Notes: generated by a model from the sequence alone, not told the origin. A DNA stretch of 64,000 nt from Leclercia sp. LSNIH1 (GCF_002902985.1 NZ_CP026167.1:496001-560000); one strand, 5' to 3'. Positions 17,934 through 29,211 are shown, numbered from the stretch's first letter. A program made the numbers and translations.

Positions 17934-19838
17934 ATGATTGTTTTCTCCTCATTACAAATTCGTCGCGGCGTACGTGTCCTGCTGGACAACGCTACAGCCA
18001 CCATTAACCCGGGCCAGAAAGTCGGCCTGGTGGGCAAAAACGGCTGCGGTAAATCCACGTTACTGTCATTGCTGAAAAACGAAATCAGTGCCGACGGCGG
18101 TAATTTTACCTACCCCGGCAACTGGCAGCTGGCCTGGGTAAACCAGGAGACGCCAGCCCTGAGCGTACCGGCGATGGATTATGTTATCGACGGCGATCGG
18201 GAATACCGCAAGCTGGAAGCGGAGCTGCATGCCGCCAACGAACGCAACGACGGCCATGCGATTGCCACCGTGCATGGCAAACTCGACGCTATTGATGCCT
18301 GGACTATTCGCTCCCGCGCCGCCAGCCTGTTGCACGGCCTGGGATTCAGTAACGAGCAGCTGGAACGCCCGGTCAGCGATTTCTCCGGTGGCTGGCGCAT
18401 GCGCCTTAACCTGGCCCAGGCGCTGATCTGCCGCTCTGACCTGCTACTGCTCGATGAACCGACTAACCACCTCGATCTGGATGCGGTGATCTGGCTGGAG
18501 AAGTGGCTGAAGAGCTATCAGGGCACGCTGATCCTGATCTCCCACGACCGTGACTTCCTTGACCCGGTGGTGGATAAAATTATTCATATCGAACAGGAAA
18601 CGATGTTCGAGTACACCGGCAACTACAGTTCGTTTGAGCGCCAGCGCGCGGTACGCCTCTCCCAGCAGCAGGCGATGTACGAAAGCCAGCAGCAGCGCGT
18701 GGCGCACCTGCAGAGCTTTGTCGATCGCTTCAAGGCGAAAGCATCAAAAGCCAAACAGGCCCAGAGCCGCATTAAGATGCTGGAACGCATGGAGATGATC
18801 GCCCCGGCGCACGTCGACAACCCGTTCCACTTTAGCTTCCGCGCGCCGGAAAGCCTGCCCAACCCGCTGCTGAAAATGGAAAAGGTCAGCGCGGGCTATG
18901 GCGAGCGCATCATCCTGGACTCCATCAAACTCAACCTGGTGCCGGGTTCCCGCATCGGTCTGCTCGGGCGCAATGGCGCCGGTAAATCGACGCTGATTAA
19001 GCTGCTGGCGGGCGAGCTTACGCCGGTACGTGGCGATATTGGTCTGGCGAAGGGCATCAAGCTTGGCTACTTCGCTCAGCATCAGCTGGAATTTTTGCGC
19101 GCGGACGAATCGCCACTACAGCACCTGGCGCGTCTGGCCCCGCAGGAGATGGAGCAGAAGCTGCGGGATTATCTGGGCGGCTTCGGCTTCCAGGGCGATA
19201 AAGTGACCGAGAATACTGAGCGCTTCTCCGGCGGCGAAAAAGCGCGTCTGGTGCTGGCCCTCATCGTCTGGCAGCGCCCTAACCTGCTGCTGCTCGATGA
19301 ACCGACTAACCACCTGGATCTGGACATGCGCCAGGCGCTGACCGAGGCGCTGATTGAGTTCGAAGGCGCGCTGGTGGTCGTTTCGCACGATCGTCACCTG
19401 ATCCGCTCCACCACCGACGATCTCTACCTGGTGCACGACAGTAAAGTAGAGCCTTTCGACGGCGATCTGGAAGATTATCAGCAATGGCTGACGGACGTAC
19501 AGAAGCAGGAAAACCAGCCGGAAGAAGCTGCGAAAGAGAACGCCAACAGCGCCCAGGCCCGTAAGGATCAGAAGCGTCGCGAAGCTGAACTGCGCACCCA
19601 AACCCAGCCGCTGCGTAAAGAGATCACCCGTCTGGAAAAAGAGATGGAGAAGCTCAACGCCACGCTGGCCACCGTGGAAGAGAAGCTGGGCGACAGCGGC
19701 CTGTATGACCAGACTCGTAAAACCGAGCTAACCGAGTGCCTGCAGGTGCAGGCTAAAACCAAATCCAGCCTTGAGGAGTGCGAAATGGCCTGGCTGGAGG
19801 CGCAGGAGCAGCTCGAAGAGATGCTGCAGGCGGACTAA
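17934..19838 (+). CDS. yheS: ABC-F family ATPase YheS
   Basis: ABC-F proteins have two ATPase domains and no membrane part; several act on the ribosome, and YheS is linked to relief of some nascent-chain stalls. The 634-residue product has P-loops GKNGCGKS (34-41) and GRNGAGKS (near 345), signature sequences FSGGWRM and FSGGEKAR, two LLLLDEPTNHLDLD Walker B motifs and the linker between them. The C-terminal region (about 520-634) is a charged coiled coil. It is slightly shorter than E. coli YheS. Confidence 0.97.
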   Translation: MIVFSSLQIRRGVRVLLDNATATINPGQKVGLVGKNGCGKSTLLSLLKNEISADGGNFTYPGNWQLAWVNQETPALSVPAMDYVIDGDREYRKLEAELHAANERNDGHAIATVHGKLDAIDAWTIRSRAASLLHGLGFSNEQLERPVSDFSGGWRMRLNLAQALICRSDLLLLDEPTNHLDLDAVIWLEKWLKSYQGTLILISHDRDFLDPVVDKIIHIEQETMFEYTGNYSSFERQRAVRLSQQQAMYESQQQRVAHLQSFVDRFKAKASKAKQAQSRIKMLERMEMIAPAHVDNPFHFSFRAPESLPNPLLKMEKVSAGYGERIILDSIKLNLVPGSRIGLLGRNGAGKSTLIKLLAGELTPVRGDIGLAKGIKLGYFAQHQLEFLRADESPLQHLARLAPQEMEQKLRDYLGGFGFQGDKVTENTERFSGGEKARLVLALIVWQRPNLLLLDEPTNHLDLDMRQALTEALIEFEGALVVVSHDRHLIRSTTDDLYLVHDSKVEPFDGDLEDYQQWLTDVQKQENQPEEAAKENANSAQARKDQKRREAELRTQTQPLRKEITRLEKEMEKLNATLATVEEKLGDSGLYDQTRKTELTECLQVQAKTKSSLEECEMAWLEAQEQLEEMLQAD

Positions 19839-19846
19839 TCCTTCCT

Positions 19847-19882
19847 GGCTTAGCAGGCGGCAACTCAACCGCCTGATAAGCC
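19847..19882. other. Long hairpin downstream of yheS
   Basis: GGCTTAGCAGGCGG and CCGCCTGATAAGCC pair over 14 positions with one mismatch around an 8-base loop. There is no T run on either side. It may be a factor-dependent terminator, an RNase-resistant 3' end for yheS mRNA, or a diverged REP-like unit. Confidence 0.6.
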
Positions 19883-19952
19883 GCGATTAAACAAATGTAA
19901 AAAGTATCAGGCTGTATAGTAAAAGCAGACCACACAAATACTTCACAACCCT

Positions 19953-20969
19953 ATGACACAAACAATCCCATCTGAGTTTAACTTTACGCCTGACGAGAGT
20001 GCGACGTTTGTCCCCATGCGGGGCCTGTCGAATCGACACCTGCAGACCATGCTGCCGCGTCTTATCCGTCGTAAAGTGCGTTTTACCCCTTTCTGGCAGC
20101 GCCTTGACCTGCCGGATGATGACTTCGTTGACTTAGCCTGGAGCGAAGATCCGCTTCAGGCACAGCACAAACCCCGGCTGGTGGTCTTTCACGGTCTGGA
20201 GGGCAGCCTGCACAGCCCCTATGCTCATGGTCTGATTGAGGCGGCGAAAGCGCGCGGTTGGCTGGGCGTGGTAATGCATTTCAGAGGCTGTAGCGGCGAA
20301 CCCAATCGCCAGAAACGCATCTATCACTCTGGCGAAACAGAAGATGGCACCTGGTTCCTGCGCTGGCTGGCAGAGACTCACGGCCCTGCCCCCACCGCTG
20401 CGGTAGGCTATTCGCTGGGGGGAAACATGCTGGCCTGCCTGCTGGCAAAAGAGGGGGACGCTATTCCGCTGGACGCCGCCGTTATCGTTTCTGCTCCGTT
20501 TATGCTGGAACAGTGCAGCTATCATATGGATAAGGGCTTTTCGCGCGTGTATCAGCACTACCTGCTTAACCTGCTGAAAGGCAACGCCTCACGTAAACTG
20601 AAAGCCTATCCGGGCTCGCTGCCGGTCAACCTGGAGCAGCTCAAGCGCATGCGACGCATTCGTGAATTTGACGATCTGATCACCGCGAAAATCCATGGCT
20701 TTGCCGATGCGATTGACTACTATCGCCAGTGCAGCGCCATGCCGTTGCTGAATCAAATCACCCGGCCTACGCTGATTATTCACGCGAAAGACGATCCGTT
20801 TATGGATCATCACTCGATTCCGGCGCCGGAACATTTACCGGCAAACGTAGAGTATCAACTGACCGAACATGGTGGGCACGTGGGCTTTATCAGCGGAACG
20901 CTGCGTCGACCGCAGATGTGGCTGGAGACACGTATCCCGGACTGGCTAACCCCCTATCTGGAAAAATAG
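19953..20969 (+). CDS. yheT: YheT family alpha/beta hydrolase
   Basis: YheT belongs to the ABHD1/3-like alpha/beta hydrolases; the substrate is unknown. The 338-residue product has the nucleophile elbow GYSLGGN with serine near residue 151, an oxyanion-type HGLEGS, and the acid and histidine at HAKDDPF and HGGHVGF. It starts [20 protein letters not shown]. It ends 2 bases before yheU. Confidence 0.95.
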   Translation: MTQTIPSEFNFTPDESATFVPMRGLSNRHLQTMLPRLIRRKVRFTPFWQRLDLPDDDFVDLAWSEDPLQAQHKPRLVVFHGLEGSLHSPYAHGLIEAAKARGWLGVVMHFRGCSGEPNRQKRIYHSGETEDGTWFLRWLAETHGPAPTAAVGYSLGGNMLACLLAKEGDAIPLDAAVIVSAPFMLEQCSYHMDKGFSRVYQHYLLNLLKGNASRKLKAYPGSLPVNLEQLKRMRRIREFDDLITAKIHGFADAIDYYRQCSAMPLLNQITRPTLIIHAKDDPFMDHHSIPAPEHLPANVEYQLTEHGGHVGFISGTLRRPQMWLETRIPDWLTPYLEK

Positions 20970-20971
20970 AC

Positions 20972-21190
20972 ATGATCATTCCCTGGCAGGATCTGGCTCC
21001 CGAAACGCTGGATAATCTGATTGAAAGCTTTGTGTTACGCGAAGGCACCGATTATGGTGAAGAGGAACGTTCGCTTGAGCAGAAGGTCGCTGATATCAGG
21101 CGCCAGCTGCAAAGCGGTGAGGTGCTGGTCGTATGGTCCGAGTTGCACGAAACTGTCAACATCATGCCTCGCAATCAATTTCGCGGTTAA
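20972..21190 (+). CDS. yheU: YheU family protein
   Basis: A 72-residue conserved protein of unknown function, starting [20 protein letters not shown], as in E. coli. An ATG directly after the yheT stop (TAG AC ATG) is the start. A longer in-frame reading from 20729 lies inside yheT and is rejected. It sits between yheT and prkB and is probably co-transcribed with them. Confidence 0.95.
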   Translation: MIIPWQDLAPETLDNLIESFVLREGTDYGEEERSLEQKVADIRRQLQSGEVLVVWSELHETVNIMPRNQFRG

Positions 21191-21220
21191 CCGCGACATC
21201 TTTCCACTCAGGGAGTTGCT

Positions 21221-22090
21221 ATGTCCGCCAGACATCCGGTTATCGCCGTCACAGGGTCGAGTGGTGCAGGTACCACCACCACCAGCCTCGCCTTTCGTAA
21301 GATCTTCTCGCAACTGCATCTGCGTGCCGCGGAGGTCGAAGGCGACAGCTTTCACCGCTACACCCGCCCTGAGATGGATATGGCCATCCGCAAGGCCCGT
21401 GATTTAGGCAAACATATCAGCTACTTTGGCCCCGATGCTAACGACTTTGGCCTGCTGGAGCAGACCTTCGCAGAGTACGGGCGAAGCGGCACGGGCCAGT
21501 CGCGCAAATACCTGCATACCTATGACGAAGCGGTACCGTGGAACCAGGTTCCGGGCACCTTTACGCCCTGGCAGCCGCTGCCAGAACCCACCGACGTGCT
21601 GTTTTATGAAGGTCTGCACGGCGGGGTCGTCACGCCGCACCATGACGTGGCGCGCCATGTCGATCTGCTGGTGGGCGTCGTACCCATTGTAAACCTGGAG
21701 TGGATCCAGAAGCTGACGCGGGATACCAGCGAACGCGGCCATTCACGAGAAGCGGTGATGGATTCGGTGGTTCGCTCCATGGAAGATTACATTAACTTCC
21801 TCACGCCGCAGTTTTCCCGCACCCATATTAACTTCCAGCGCGTCCCGACCGTGGACACCTCTAACCCCTTTGCCGCAAAAGCGATCCCGTCGCTGGATGA
21901 GAGCTTTGTGGTGATCCATTTCCGCAATCTGGACAATATCGATTACCCCTGGCTGCTGGCGATGCTGCAGGGCTCGTTTATCTCGCACATGAATACGCTG
22001 GTGGTCCCGGGCGGGAAGATGGGACTGGCGATGGAGTTGATCATGACGCCGCTGGTGCAGCGGTTAATGGAAGGGAAGAAGATCGATTGA
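21221..22090 (+). CDS. prkB: Phosphoribulokinase-like protein PrkB
   Basis: PrkB resembles phosphoribulokinases, but no Calvin cycle exists in these organisms and the true substrate is unknown. The 289-residue product has a P-loop-like TGSSGAGTTTTS (11-22) and the family's YEGLHGG segment. GGGAG before the ATG supports the start. The upstream yheTU genes and the divergent yhfA give no strong functional clue. Confidence 0.95.
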   Translation: MSARHPVIAVTGSSGAGTTTTSLAFRKIFSQLHLRAAEVEGDSFHRYTRPEMDMAIRKARDLGKHISYFGPDANDFGLLEQTFAEYGRSGTGQSRKYLHTYDEAVPWNQVPGTFTPWQPLPEPTDVLFYEGLHGGVVTPHHDVARHVDLLVGVVPIVNLEWIQKLTRDTSERGHSREAVMDSVVRSMEDYINFLTPQFSRTHINFQRVPTVDTSNPFAAKAIPSLDESFVVIHFRNLDNIDYPWLLAMLQGSFISHMNTLVVPGGKMGLAMELIMTPLVQRLMEGKKID

Positions 22091-22093
22091 GGC

Positions 22094-22126
22094 TTGTAGG
22101 CCGGGGAAACGAAGTGCCGCCCGGCG
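22094..22126. repeat. REP element after prkB
   Basis: A palindromic TTGTAGGCCGGGG ... GCCGCCCGGCG unit resembles the enterobacterial REP family. It lies in the gap between the convergent prkB and yhfA genes. Confidence 0.7.
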
Positions 22127-22139
22127 TTTGATCCAGGAC

Positions 22140-22544
22140 TTACGCCTCGATCACTTCATACGAATGGGTAATATTGACCGCTTTTTCCAGCATCAGCGCC
22201 ACGGAGCAGTACTTCTCCGCAGAGAGATCCACCGCGCGGGAGACCGCAGCCTCTTTTAGCGCTTTGCCGGTTACCACGAAATGAAGGTTGATATGGGTAA
22301 AGAGACGCGGCGCTTCATCCCGGCGCTCTGAGGTCAGTTTCACTTCGCAATCGGTCACATCGTGACGCCCTTTTTGCAGAATCGAGACCACGTCGATAGC
22401 GCTGCATCCCCCTGCCGCCATCAGAACCACTTCCATCGGGCTGGGTGCTTTATCACCGGAGTTGCCATCCATCAGAATCTGGTGCCCCGAGGCGGACTCA
22501 CCGAGGAACGTTAACCCTTCAACCCATTTCACACGTGCTTGCAT
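22140..22544 (-). CDS. yhfA: OsmC family protein YhfA
   Basis: OsmC/Ohr-family proteins often reduce peroxides via two cysteines. The 134-residue product has the AAGGCSAIDVVSIL segment with one cysteine and a second at EKYCSVALML, in the family's spacing. The substrate of YhfA is unknown. It is divergent from crp and convergent with prkB. Confidence 0.95.
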   Translation of the reverse strand: MQARVKWVEGLTFLGESASGHQILMDGNSGDKAPSPMEVVLMAAGGCSAIDVVSILQKGRHDVTDCEVKLTSERRDEAPRLFTHINLHFVVTGKALKEAAVSRAVDLSAEKYCSVALMLEKAVNITHSYEVIEA

Positions 22545-22854
22545 TTTAACTCACTCCAGGCTTGCATTTTTTCTGTCAGATTACGCGCCAGTAACAATTC
22601 TGGCAAAGGAAGTCGACCTGCATCAAGCTGAAGCGAGACACCAGGAGACACGCGGCAAAACCTATGCTAAAACAGTCGTGATGCTACAGTAATACATTGA
22701 CGTTGCACATGTATGCAGAGGACATCACACATTACAGGCTGCTAATTATTGTGACAGCCAGATCCCCAGGTAAGGGGAAGAATTCGATTGCAACCCCAGA
22801 GCGAAGGTAGAAAGCCTGACTCTGGAGACAGCTTATAACAGAGGATAACAGCGC
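22545..22854 (+). promoter_or_regulatory. crp promoter region with CRP autoregulatory site
   Basis: The divergent yhfA-crp gap resembles that of E. coli. A -10-like TATGCT (22663-22668) fits the E. coli P1 position, with a start near 22680. A CRP-site-like TGCAG-N6-TCACA (22714-22729) lies centred about +42, the location of the E. coli autoregulatory site. GAGGATAACAG precedes the crp ATG. The region between 22740 and 22840 shows nothing else I can assign. Confidence 0.6.
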
Positions 22855-23487
22855 ATGGTGCTTGGCAAACCGCAAACAGACCCGACTCTCGAATGGTTCT
22901 TGTCTCATTGCCACATTCATAAGTACCCATCGAAGAGCACGCTGATTCACCAGGGTGAAAAAGCGGAAACGTTGTATTACATCGTCAAAGGCTCAGTGGC
23001 AGTGCTGATCAAAGATGAAGAAGGCAAAGAGATGATCCTCTCTTACCTGAATCAGGGAGACTTTATCGGTGAACTGGGCCTGTTTGAAGAAGGTCAGGAG
23101 CGTAGCGCCTGGGTCCGGGCAAAAACTGCGTGTGAAGTGGCTGAGATCTCTTATAAGAAATTCCGCCAGCTGATCCAGGTTAACCCGGATATCCTGATGC
23201 GCCTCTCTTCGCAGATGGCTCGCCGTCTGCAGGTCACCTCTGAGAAAGTGGGTAACCTCGCCTTCCTGGACGTGACGGGCCGTATCGCTCAGACGCTGCT
23301 GAACCTGGCGAAACAGCCAGACGCCATGACCCACCCGGACGGTATGCAAATTAAAATTACCCGTCAGGAGATCGGTCAGATCGTCGGTTGTTCCCGTGAG
23401 ACAGTGGGTCGTATTCTGAAAATGCTGGAAGATCAGAACCTGATTTCCGCCCACGGTAAAACCATCGTGGTTTACGGAACACGTTAA
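22855..23487 (+). CDS. crp: cAMP receptor protein
   Basis: CRP is the global cAMP-dependent regulator of catabolic genes. The 210-residue product has the cyclic-nucleotide domain with the [20 protein letters not shown] phosphate-binding cassette and a C-terminal HTH with recognition helix [12 protein letters not shown]. It is essentially identical to E. coli CRP. The window also holds likely CRP targets (ppiA, pckA). It is followed by an intrinsic terminator and then yhfK. Confidence 0.99.
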   Translation: MVLGKPQTDPTLEWFLSHCHIHKYPSKSTLIHQGEKAETLYYIVKGSVAVLIKDEEGKEMILSYLNQGDFIGELGLFEEGQERSAWVRAKTACEVAEISYKKFRQLIQVNPDILMRLSSQMARRLQVTSEKVGNLAFLDVTGRIAQTLLNLAKQPDAMTHPDGMQIKITRQEIGQIVGCSRETVGRILKMLEDQNLISAHGKTIVVYGTR

Positions 23488-23497
23488 TTCCGCTCAG

Positions 23498-23533
23498 ACG
23501 GCGTGGCATCGCATGATGACACGCCGTTTTTGT
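23498..23533 (+). terminator. Intrinsic terminator after crp
   Basis: ACGGCGTG and CACGCCGT form an 8-bp stem with a 14-base loop, followed by TTTTTG. It lies 10 bases after the crp stop and ends just before the yhfK start, so yhfK expression by read-through would be reduced. Confidence 0.85.
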
Positions 23534-23544
23534 CTCTCTCACCC

Positions 23545-25632
23545 ATGTGGCGCAGGCTCATTTATCACCCGGAAGTTAACTACGCACTACGGCAAACCCT
23601 GGTGTTGTGTCTCCCTGTGGCTGTGGGGTTAGTACTCGGTTATCTGCAATACGGCCTTCTGTTTTCTCTTGTTCCCGCCTGCTGCAACATTGCGGGTCTC
23701 GACACGCCCCATAAACGCTTTTTTAAACGCCTGATAATTGGCGGCTGCCTGTTTGCTGGCTGTAGTCTGGCGGTACAATTGCTGCTGGCGCGTGATATTC
23801 CGCTGCCCCTCATTCTGACCGCACTGGCGATGACGTTAGGGGTCACGGCGGAGATCAGCGCCCTCCACGCCCGCCTGCTGCCCGCCTCGCTGATTGCGGC
23901 CATCTTTACCCTGAGCCTGGCGGGGAATTTACCGATCTGGGCGCCGCTGCTGATCTACGCCCTGGGGACACTCTGGTACGGGCTGTTTAACTGGTTCTGG
24001 TTCTGGCTGTGGCGGGAGCAGCCGCTGCGTGAATCCCTGAGCGTACTCTACCGCCAGCTGGCTGATTACTGTGAAGCCAAATATACCCTGCTGACCCAGC
24101 ACACCGACCCGGAAAAATCGCTGCCGCCGCTGCTGGCGCGCCAGCAGAAGGTGGTGGACCTGATTAGTCAGTGTTACCAGCAACTGCATATGCTGGCGGC
24201 GAACAGGAATCATGAATACAAGCGGCTGCTGCGTATCTTCCAGGTGGGGCTGGATCTGCAGGAGCATATCTCCGTTAGCCTGCATCATCCGCAAGAGGTG
24301 CAAAAGTTGGTCGAGCGCAGCCACGCTGAAGCGGTGATCCGCTGGAACGCGCAGACCGTCGCCGCCCGGCTGCGGGTACTGGCCGACGATATTCTCTATC
24401 ACCGCTATCCCACCCGCTTTAACATGGACAAACAGCTCGGCGCGCTGGAGAAAATTGCCCGCCAGCATGCGGATAACCCGGTCGGCCAGTTCGCCGCCTG
24501 GCACTTCAGCCGTATTGCCCGCGTGCTTCGCACCCAACGCCCGCTCTACCCGCGTGACCTGATGGCGGATAAGCAGAAGCGCCTGCCGCTGATCCCCGCC
24601 CTGAGAAGCTATCTGTCGCTAAAGTCTGCCGCCCTGCGTAATGCGGCACGTATCAGCGTCATGCTGAGTATCGCCAGCCTGATGGGTATGGCGCTGCACC
24701 TGCCTAAGCCTTACTGGATCTTAATGACCGTTCTGCTGGTGACGCAAAACGGCTACAGCGCCACGCGGGTGCGCATCCTCCACCGGGCAGGCGGCACGAT
24801 GGCGGGGCTGATTATTGCGGGGATCACCCTGCACCTTCACGTCCCGGAAGGCTATACCCTGACGGGTATGCTGCTGGTAACGCTGGTGAGTTACCTCATC
24901 ATCCGTAAGAACTACGGCTGGGCGACGGTGGGCTTTACGCTGACCGCGGTCTACACCCTGCAACTGATTACGCTCAATGGTGAGCAGTTTATTATCGCCC
25001 GGCTGGCAGATACGCTGATTGGCTGCCTGATTGCCTTTGGCGGCATGGTGTGGCTGTGGCCGCAGTGGCAGAGCGGATTGCTGCGACAGAACGCCCACGA
25101 CGCGCTGGAGGCCGACCAGGAGGCCATCCGCCTGATCCTCAGCGACGATCCGCAACCCACGCCGCTGGCCTGGCAGCGCATGAAGGTCAACCAGGCGCAC
25201 AATGCCCTGTTCAACTCCCTCAACCAGGCGATGCAGGAGCCGGGCTTCAATTCGGCCTATCTGGCGGATATGAAACTGTGGGTGACGCACAGCCAGTTTA
25301 TCGTCGAGCATATCAACGCGATGACAACCCTGGCGCGGGAGCATACGATGCTGACGCCAGACCTGGCGCAGCGTTATTTGCAGTCGTGTGAAATCGGCCT
25401 TCAGCGCTGCCAGCAGCGCCTGGAGTATGACGCGCCGGGTGAGAGCGGAGACAGCAATATTCTGGAAGCGCCAGAGACCCTGACGCAAGGCCCCATGAGT
25501 ACGCTGGAACAACATCTGCAGCGCATTCTGGGGCATCTGAATACTATGCACACCATTTCGTCGGTGGCCTGGCGCCAGCGTCCACATCATGGCATCTGGT
25601 TGATCCGGCGTTTGAAACGCACACCGTATTAA
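23545..25632 (+). CDS. yhfK: YhfK, FUSC-like inner-membrane protein
   Basis: YhfK is a large multi-span membrane protein of the YccS/YhfK (FUSC-like) family with no confirmed substrate. The 695-residue product starts MWRRLIYHPEVNYALRQTLV, has an N-terminal membrane cluster (about 15-150), a soluble central part and a second membrane cluster (about 395-520), then a cytoplasmic C-terminus. I chose the ATG at 23545 from homology; no Shine-Dalgarno precedes it, and upstream in-frame codons lie in the crp terminator. Confidence 0.93.
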   Translation: MWRRLIYHPEVNYALRQTLVLCLPVAVGLVLGYLQYGLLFSLVPACCNIAGLDTPHKRFFKRLIIGGCLFAGCSLAVQLLLARDIPLPLILTALAMTLGVTAEISALHARLLPASLIAAIFTLSLAGNLPIWAPLLIYALGTLWYGLFNWFWFWLWREQPLRESLSVLYRQLADYCEAKYTLLTQHTDPEKSLPPLLARQQKVVDLISQCYQQLHMLAANRNHEYKRLLRIFQVGLDLQEHISVSLHHPQEVQKLVERSHAEAVIRWNAQTVAARLRVLADDILYHRYPTRFNMDKQLGALEKIARQHADNPVGQFAAWHFSRIARVLRTQRPLYPRDLMADKQKRLPLIPALRSYLSLKSAALRNAARISVMLSIASLMGMALHLPKPYWILMTVLLVTQNGYSATRVRILHRAGGTMAGLIIAGITLHLHVPEGYTLTGMLLVTLVSYLIIRKNYGWATVGFTLTAVYTLQLITLNGEQFIIARLADTLIGCLIAFGGMVWLWPQWQSGLLRQNAHDALEADQEAIRLILSDDPQPTPLAWQRMKVNQAHNALFNSLNQAMQEPGFNSAYLADMKLWVTHSQFIVEHINAMTTLAREHTMLTPDLAQRYLQSCEIGLQRCQQRLEYDAPGESGDSNILEAPETLTQGPMSTLEQHLQRILGHLNTMHTISSVAWRQRPHHGIWLIRRLKRTPY

Positions 25633-25634
25633 AC

Positions 25635-25702
25635 GCCGGGTGGCGCTGCGCTTACCCGGCCTACGGTCTTGTAGGCCCGTGCAAGCGTAGCGCCGCCGGG
25701 CT
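25635..25702. repeat. BIME: two inverted REP units between yhfK and argD
   Basis: GCCGGGTGGCGCTGCGCTTA begins the first REP unit (25635-25664). A second, inverted unit (25671-25701) contains CCCGTGCAAGCGTAGCGCCG. Such pairs are typical BIMEs at 3' ends of convergent genes and often stabilise mRNAs or bind gyrase or IHF. Confidence 0.8.
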
Positions 25703-25708
25703 ACACAG

Positions 25709-27000
<1,292 letters not shown>

Positions 27001-27016
27001 TTATGGCAACTAAAAA

Positions 27017-27580
27017 TCAACGATTGAGGAAATTAGCCAGCAGCTGGTGGCCCTGTTCGCTGAGAATGCTTTCGGGGTGGAACTGCACCCCCTCCAGATC
27101 CCATTCACGGTGACGGATACCCATGATCTCCTGCGTTTCGCTCCAGGCGGTGACCTCAAAGCAGTCGGGTAAGGTGGGCGGATCGATAATCAGTGAGTGA
27201 TAGCGGGTAACGGTAAGGGGGTTATTCAGGCCGCAGAAGACCCCGACGCCGTTGTGCGTCACCGGGGAGGTTTTGCCATGCATCACTTTCGCGGCCCGCA
27301 CAATGGTGGCGCCAAAGACCTGGGCGATGGCCTGATGCCCGAGGCAGACGCCCAGAATCGGCACTTTACCGGCATAGCGCTGGATCACCGCCAGCGAGAT
27401 GCCAGACTCATCCGGCGTGCAGGGGCCGGGGGAGATAACGATTTTTTGCGGATTGAGCGTGGCGACATCCTCCAGCGAGAGTGCGTCGTTGCGCCGGACC
27501 ACCACCTCCGCCCCCAGCTCGCAAAAATACTGGTACAGGTTCCAGGTGAAGGAATCGTAGTTATCAATCAGCAGAATCAT
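27017..27580 (-). CDS. pabA: Aminodeoxychorismate synthase component II
   Basis: PabA is the glutamine amidotransferase subunit of aminodeoxychorismate synthase, supplying ammonia to PabB for p-aminobenzoate and folate. The 187-residue product has the triad C79 (GVCLGHQ), H168 and E170 (FHPES). It is 30 bases downstream of fic on the same strand, followed by argD. This fic-pabA-argD arrangement is conserved in enterobacteria. Confidence 0.97.
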   Translation of the reverse strand: MILLIDNYDSFTWNLYQYFCELGAEVVVRRNDALSLEDVATLNPQKIVISPGPCTPDESGISLAVIQRYAGKVPILGVCLGHQAIAQVFGATIVRAAKVMHGKTSPVTHNGVGVFCGLNNPLTVTRYHSLIIDPPTLPDCFEVTAWSETQEIMGIRHREWDLEGVQFHPESILSEQGHQLLANFLNR

Positions 27581-27610
27581 GGCGGCTCCTGAAAAAATGG
27601 CCGCCCTATT

Positions 27611-28213
27611 CTACTCAGTTTCCCCGGCTTCGCTTACCACTTTACTGAAGATTGCGTTCAACGCGCTCAGATCCCCCATCGCACCGCTCTGGTTGGCCTG
27701 CGCCCACTCTTCCGGATCGATATCGCGCCAGTCAAGCTGGTAGCCCGCATGGATCGCCAGCTGCTCAAAGAAGATGCGCTGAACAATACCGTTGCCGATG
27801 CGGAACGGATGCAGAACGTTGATCTCGCAATAGTAGTGGCTGAGGCGGTTAATGAACTCCTCTCTCTCCAGCCCAACGAGATAGCCCTCCTCCTCCAGAT
27901 CCTGCATCAGGGCGTTGCCCTCTTTTTCGATGTAGGCGAAGTGGCAGAAGCGGGTATCGCCCTGGTAAATATCCATCTCACGAATATCACCCGCCCAGTC
28001 AAAGATATCCTGATAGATATGCTGATGAATGGCGCACAGATGTGGGAGGCCGCGCAGCAGCGGCCCCAGCCCCAGGGTTGCCGCTCGCAGTGCGGTAAAT
28101 TGATACGCCGCCTGCGCCAGACGCTCCGCCTGGCGGATGCCCAGCCGGTTACGCATGACATTCAGGCCGGGATAGAGATAGGGATCGCGATCGTTGCCGT
28201 ATTTATCGCTCAT
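27611..28213 (-). CDS. fic: Fic family protein with altered active-site motif
   Basis: Fic proteins usually transfer AMP from ATP to target hydroxyls; E. coli Fic has weak or unclear activity. The 200-residue product from the ATG at 28213 has the catalytic histidine H135 in [12 protein letters not shown]. Compared with the canonical HPFx(D/E)GN(G/K)RxxR, the acidic residue and the first arginine are replaced (I139, I143); the last arginine (R146) is kept. E. coli Fic has a related degenerate motif. Its start overlaps the end of yhfG by 11 bases, coupling toxin to antitoxin. Confidence 0.93.
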   Translation of the reverse strand: MSDKYGNDRDPYLYPGLNVMRNRLGIRQAERLAQAAYQFTALRAATLGLGPLLRGLPHLCAIHQHIYQDIFDWAGDIREMDIYQGDTRFCHFAYIEKEGNALMQDLEEEGYLVGLEREEFINRLSHYYCEINVLHPFRIGNGIVQRIFFEQLAIHAGYQLDWRDIDPEEWAQANQSGAMGDLSALNAIFSKVVSEAGETE

Positions 28214-28370
28214 ACTGCCTCCTGAGCTCCTCAAGACGCAGTTCTGCCTCGTCGGCATTGAGCGTGACTAAGGGACTATCGACGCCTTCAAGACGGCGAC
28301 TGGCCTGAAAATTCGCGTTTCGCTGTTGTTCCCAAAGACGGGATTTTTGCTTATCAGTGAGTTTTTTCAC
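28203..28370 (-). CDS. yhfG: YhfG/FicA antitoxin-like protein
   Basis: YhfG is the small partner that inhibits class I Fic proteins. The 55-residue product starts with GTG at 28370 ([20 protein letters not shown]). GGAGG six bases upstream supports this start; longer in-frame codons to 28472 lack it. It has the inhibitory-helix motif SRRLEG (S24, E28, G29), matching (S/T)xxxE(G/N), which in Fic antitoxins blocks ATP positioning. Its end overlaps fic. Confidence 0.9.
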   Translation of the reverse strand: MKKLTDKQKSRLWEQQRNANFQASRRLEGVDSPLVTLNADEAELRLEELRRQYER

Positions 28371-28448
28371 CCTTTTCCTCCCTGCTTGTGCCCGTGTTGC
28401 CACAAGTATAAGCAGCAAACTGCGGTTTCGCAGGGAGGTAAAGGCAAC

Positions 28449-28469
28449 GCGGGCAAAACCTGCCCGCGC
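28449..28469 (-). other. Hairpin between ppiA and yhfG
   Basis: GCGGGCA, AAACC loop, TGCCCGC form a short stem in the 108-base gap after ppiA. On the minus strand a weak T-rich segment (TTGCCTTTACC) follows. It may partially terminate ppiA transcripts; the T run is too poor to be sure. Confidence 0.4.
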
Positions 28470-28478
28470 CATTACGGA

Positions 28479-29060
<582 letters not shown>

Positions 29061-29189
29061 TTAACAAAGCGCAGTAAAGAAAGCGAATGGCTTGATTCTA
29101 AAGAGCAGTATGAATCCAGGCCAGCCCTTTACCTAATTTTACCTATTTGAAACAGATGTAACCGCCCGGCAAAGTCGTGCCAGCACCAT

Positions 29190-29211
29190 TAACGTGATTA
29201 ATATCACTATT
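29190..29211. promoter_or_regulatory. CRP- or FNR-type site in the ppiA-tsgA gap
   Basis: The palindrome CGTGATTAATATCACT fits CRP (TGTGA-N6-TCACA) at 8 of 10 core positions, and also fits FNR (TTGAT-N4-ATCAA) at 8 of 10. CRP control is known for ppiA in E. coli, while tsgA is close to nitrite genes, so either is reasonable. I cannot tell which promoter it serves. Confidence 0.5.

Noticed and set aside
24721..25590. 289-codon frame opposite yhfK
   Set aside because: Shadow of the yhfK coding strand, with Gln/Arg/His-rich composition.
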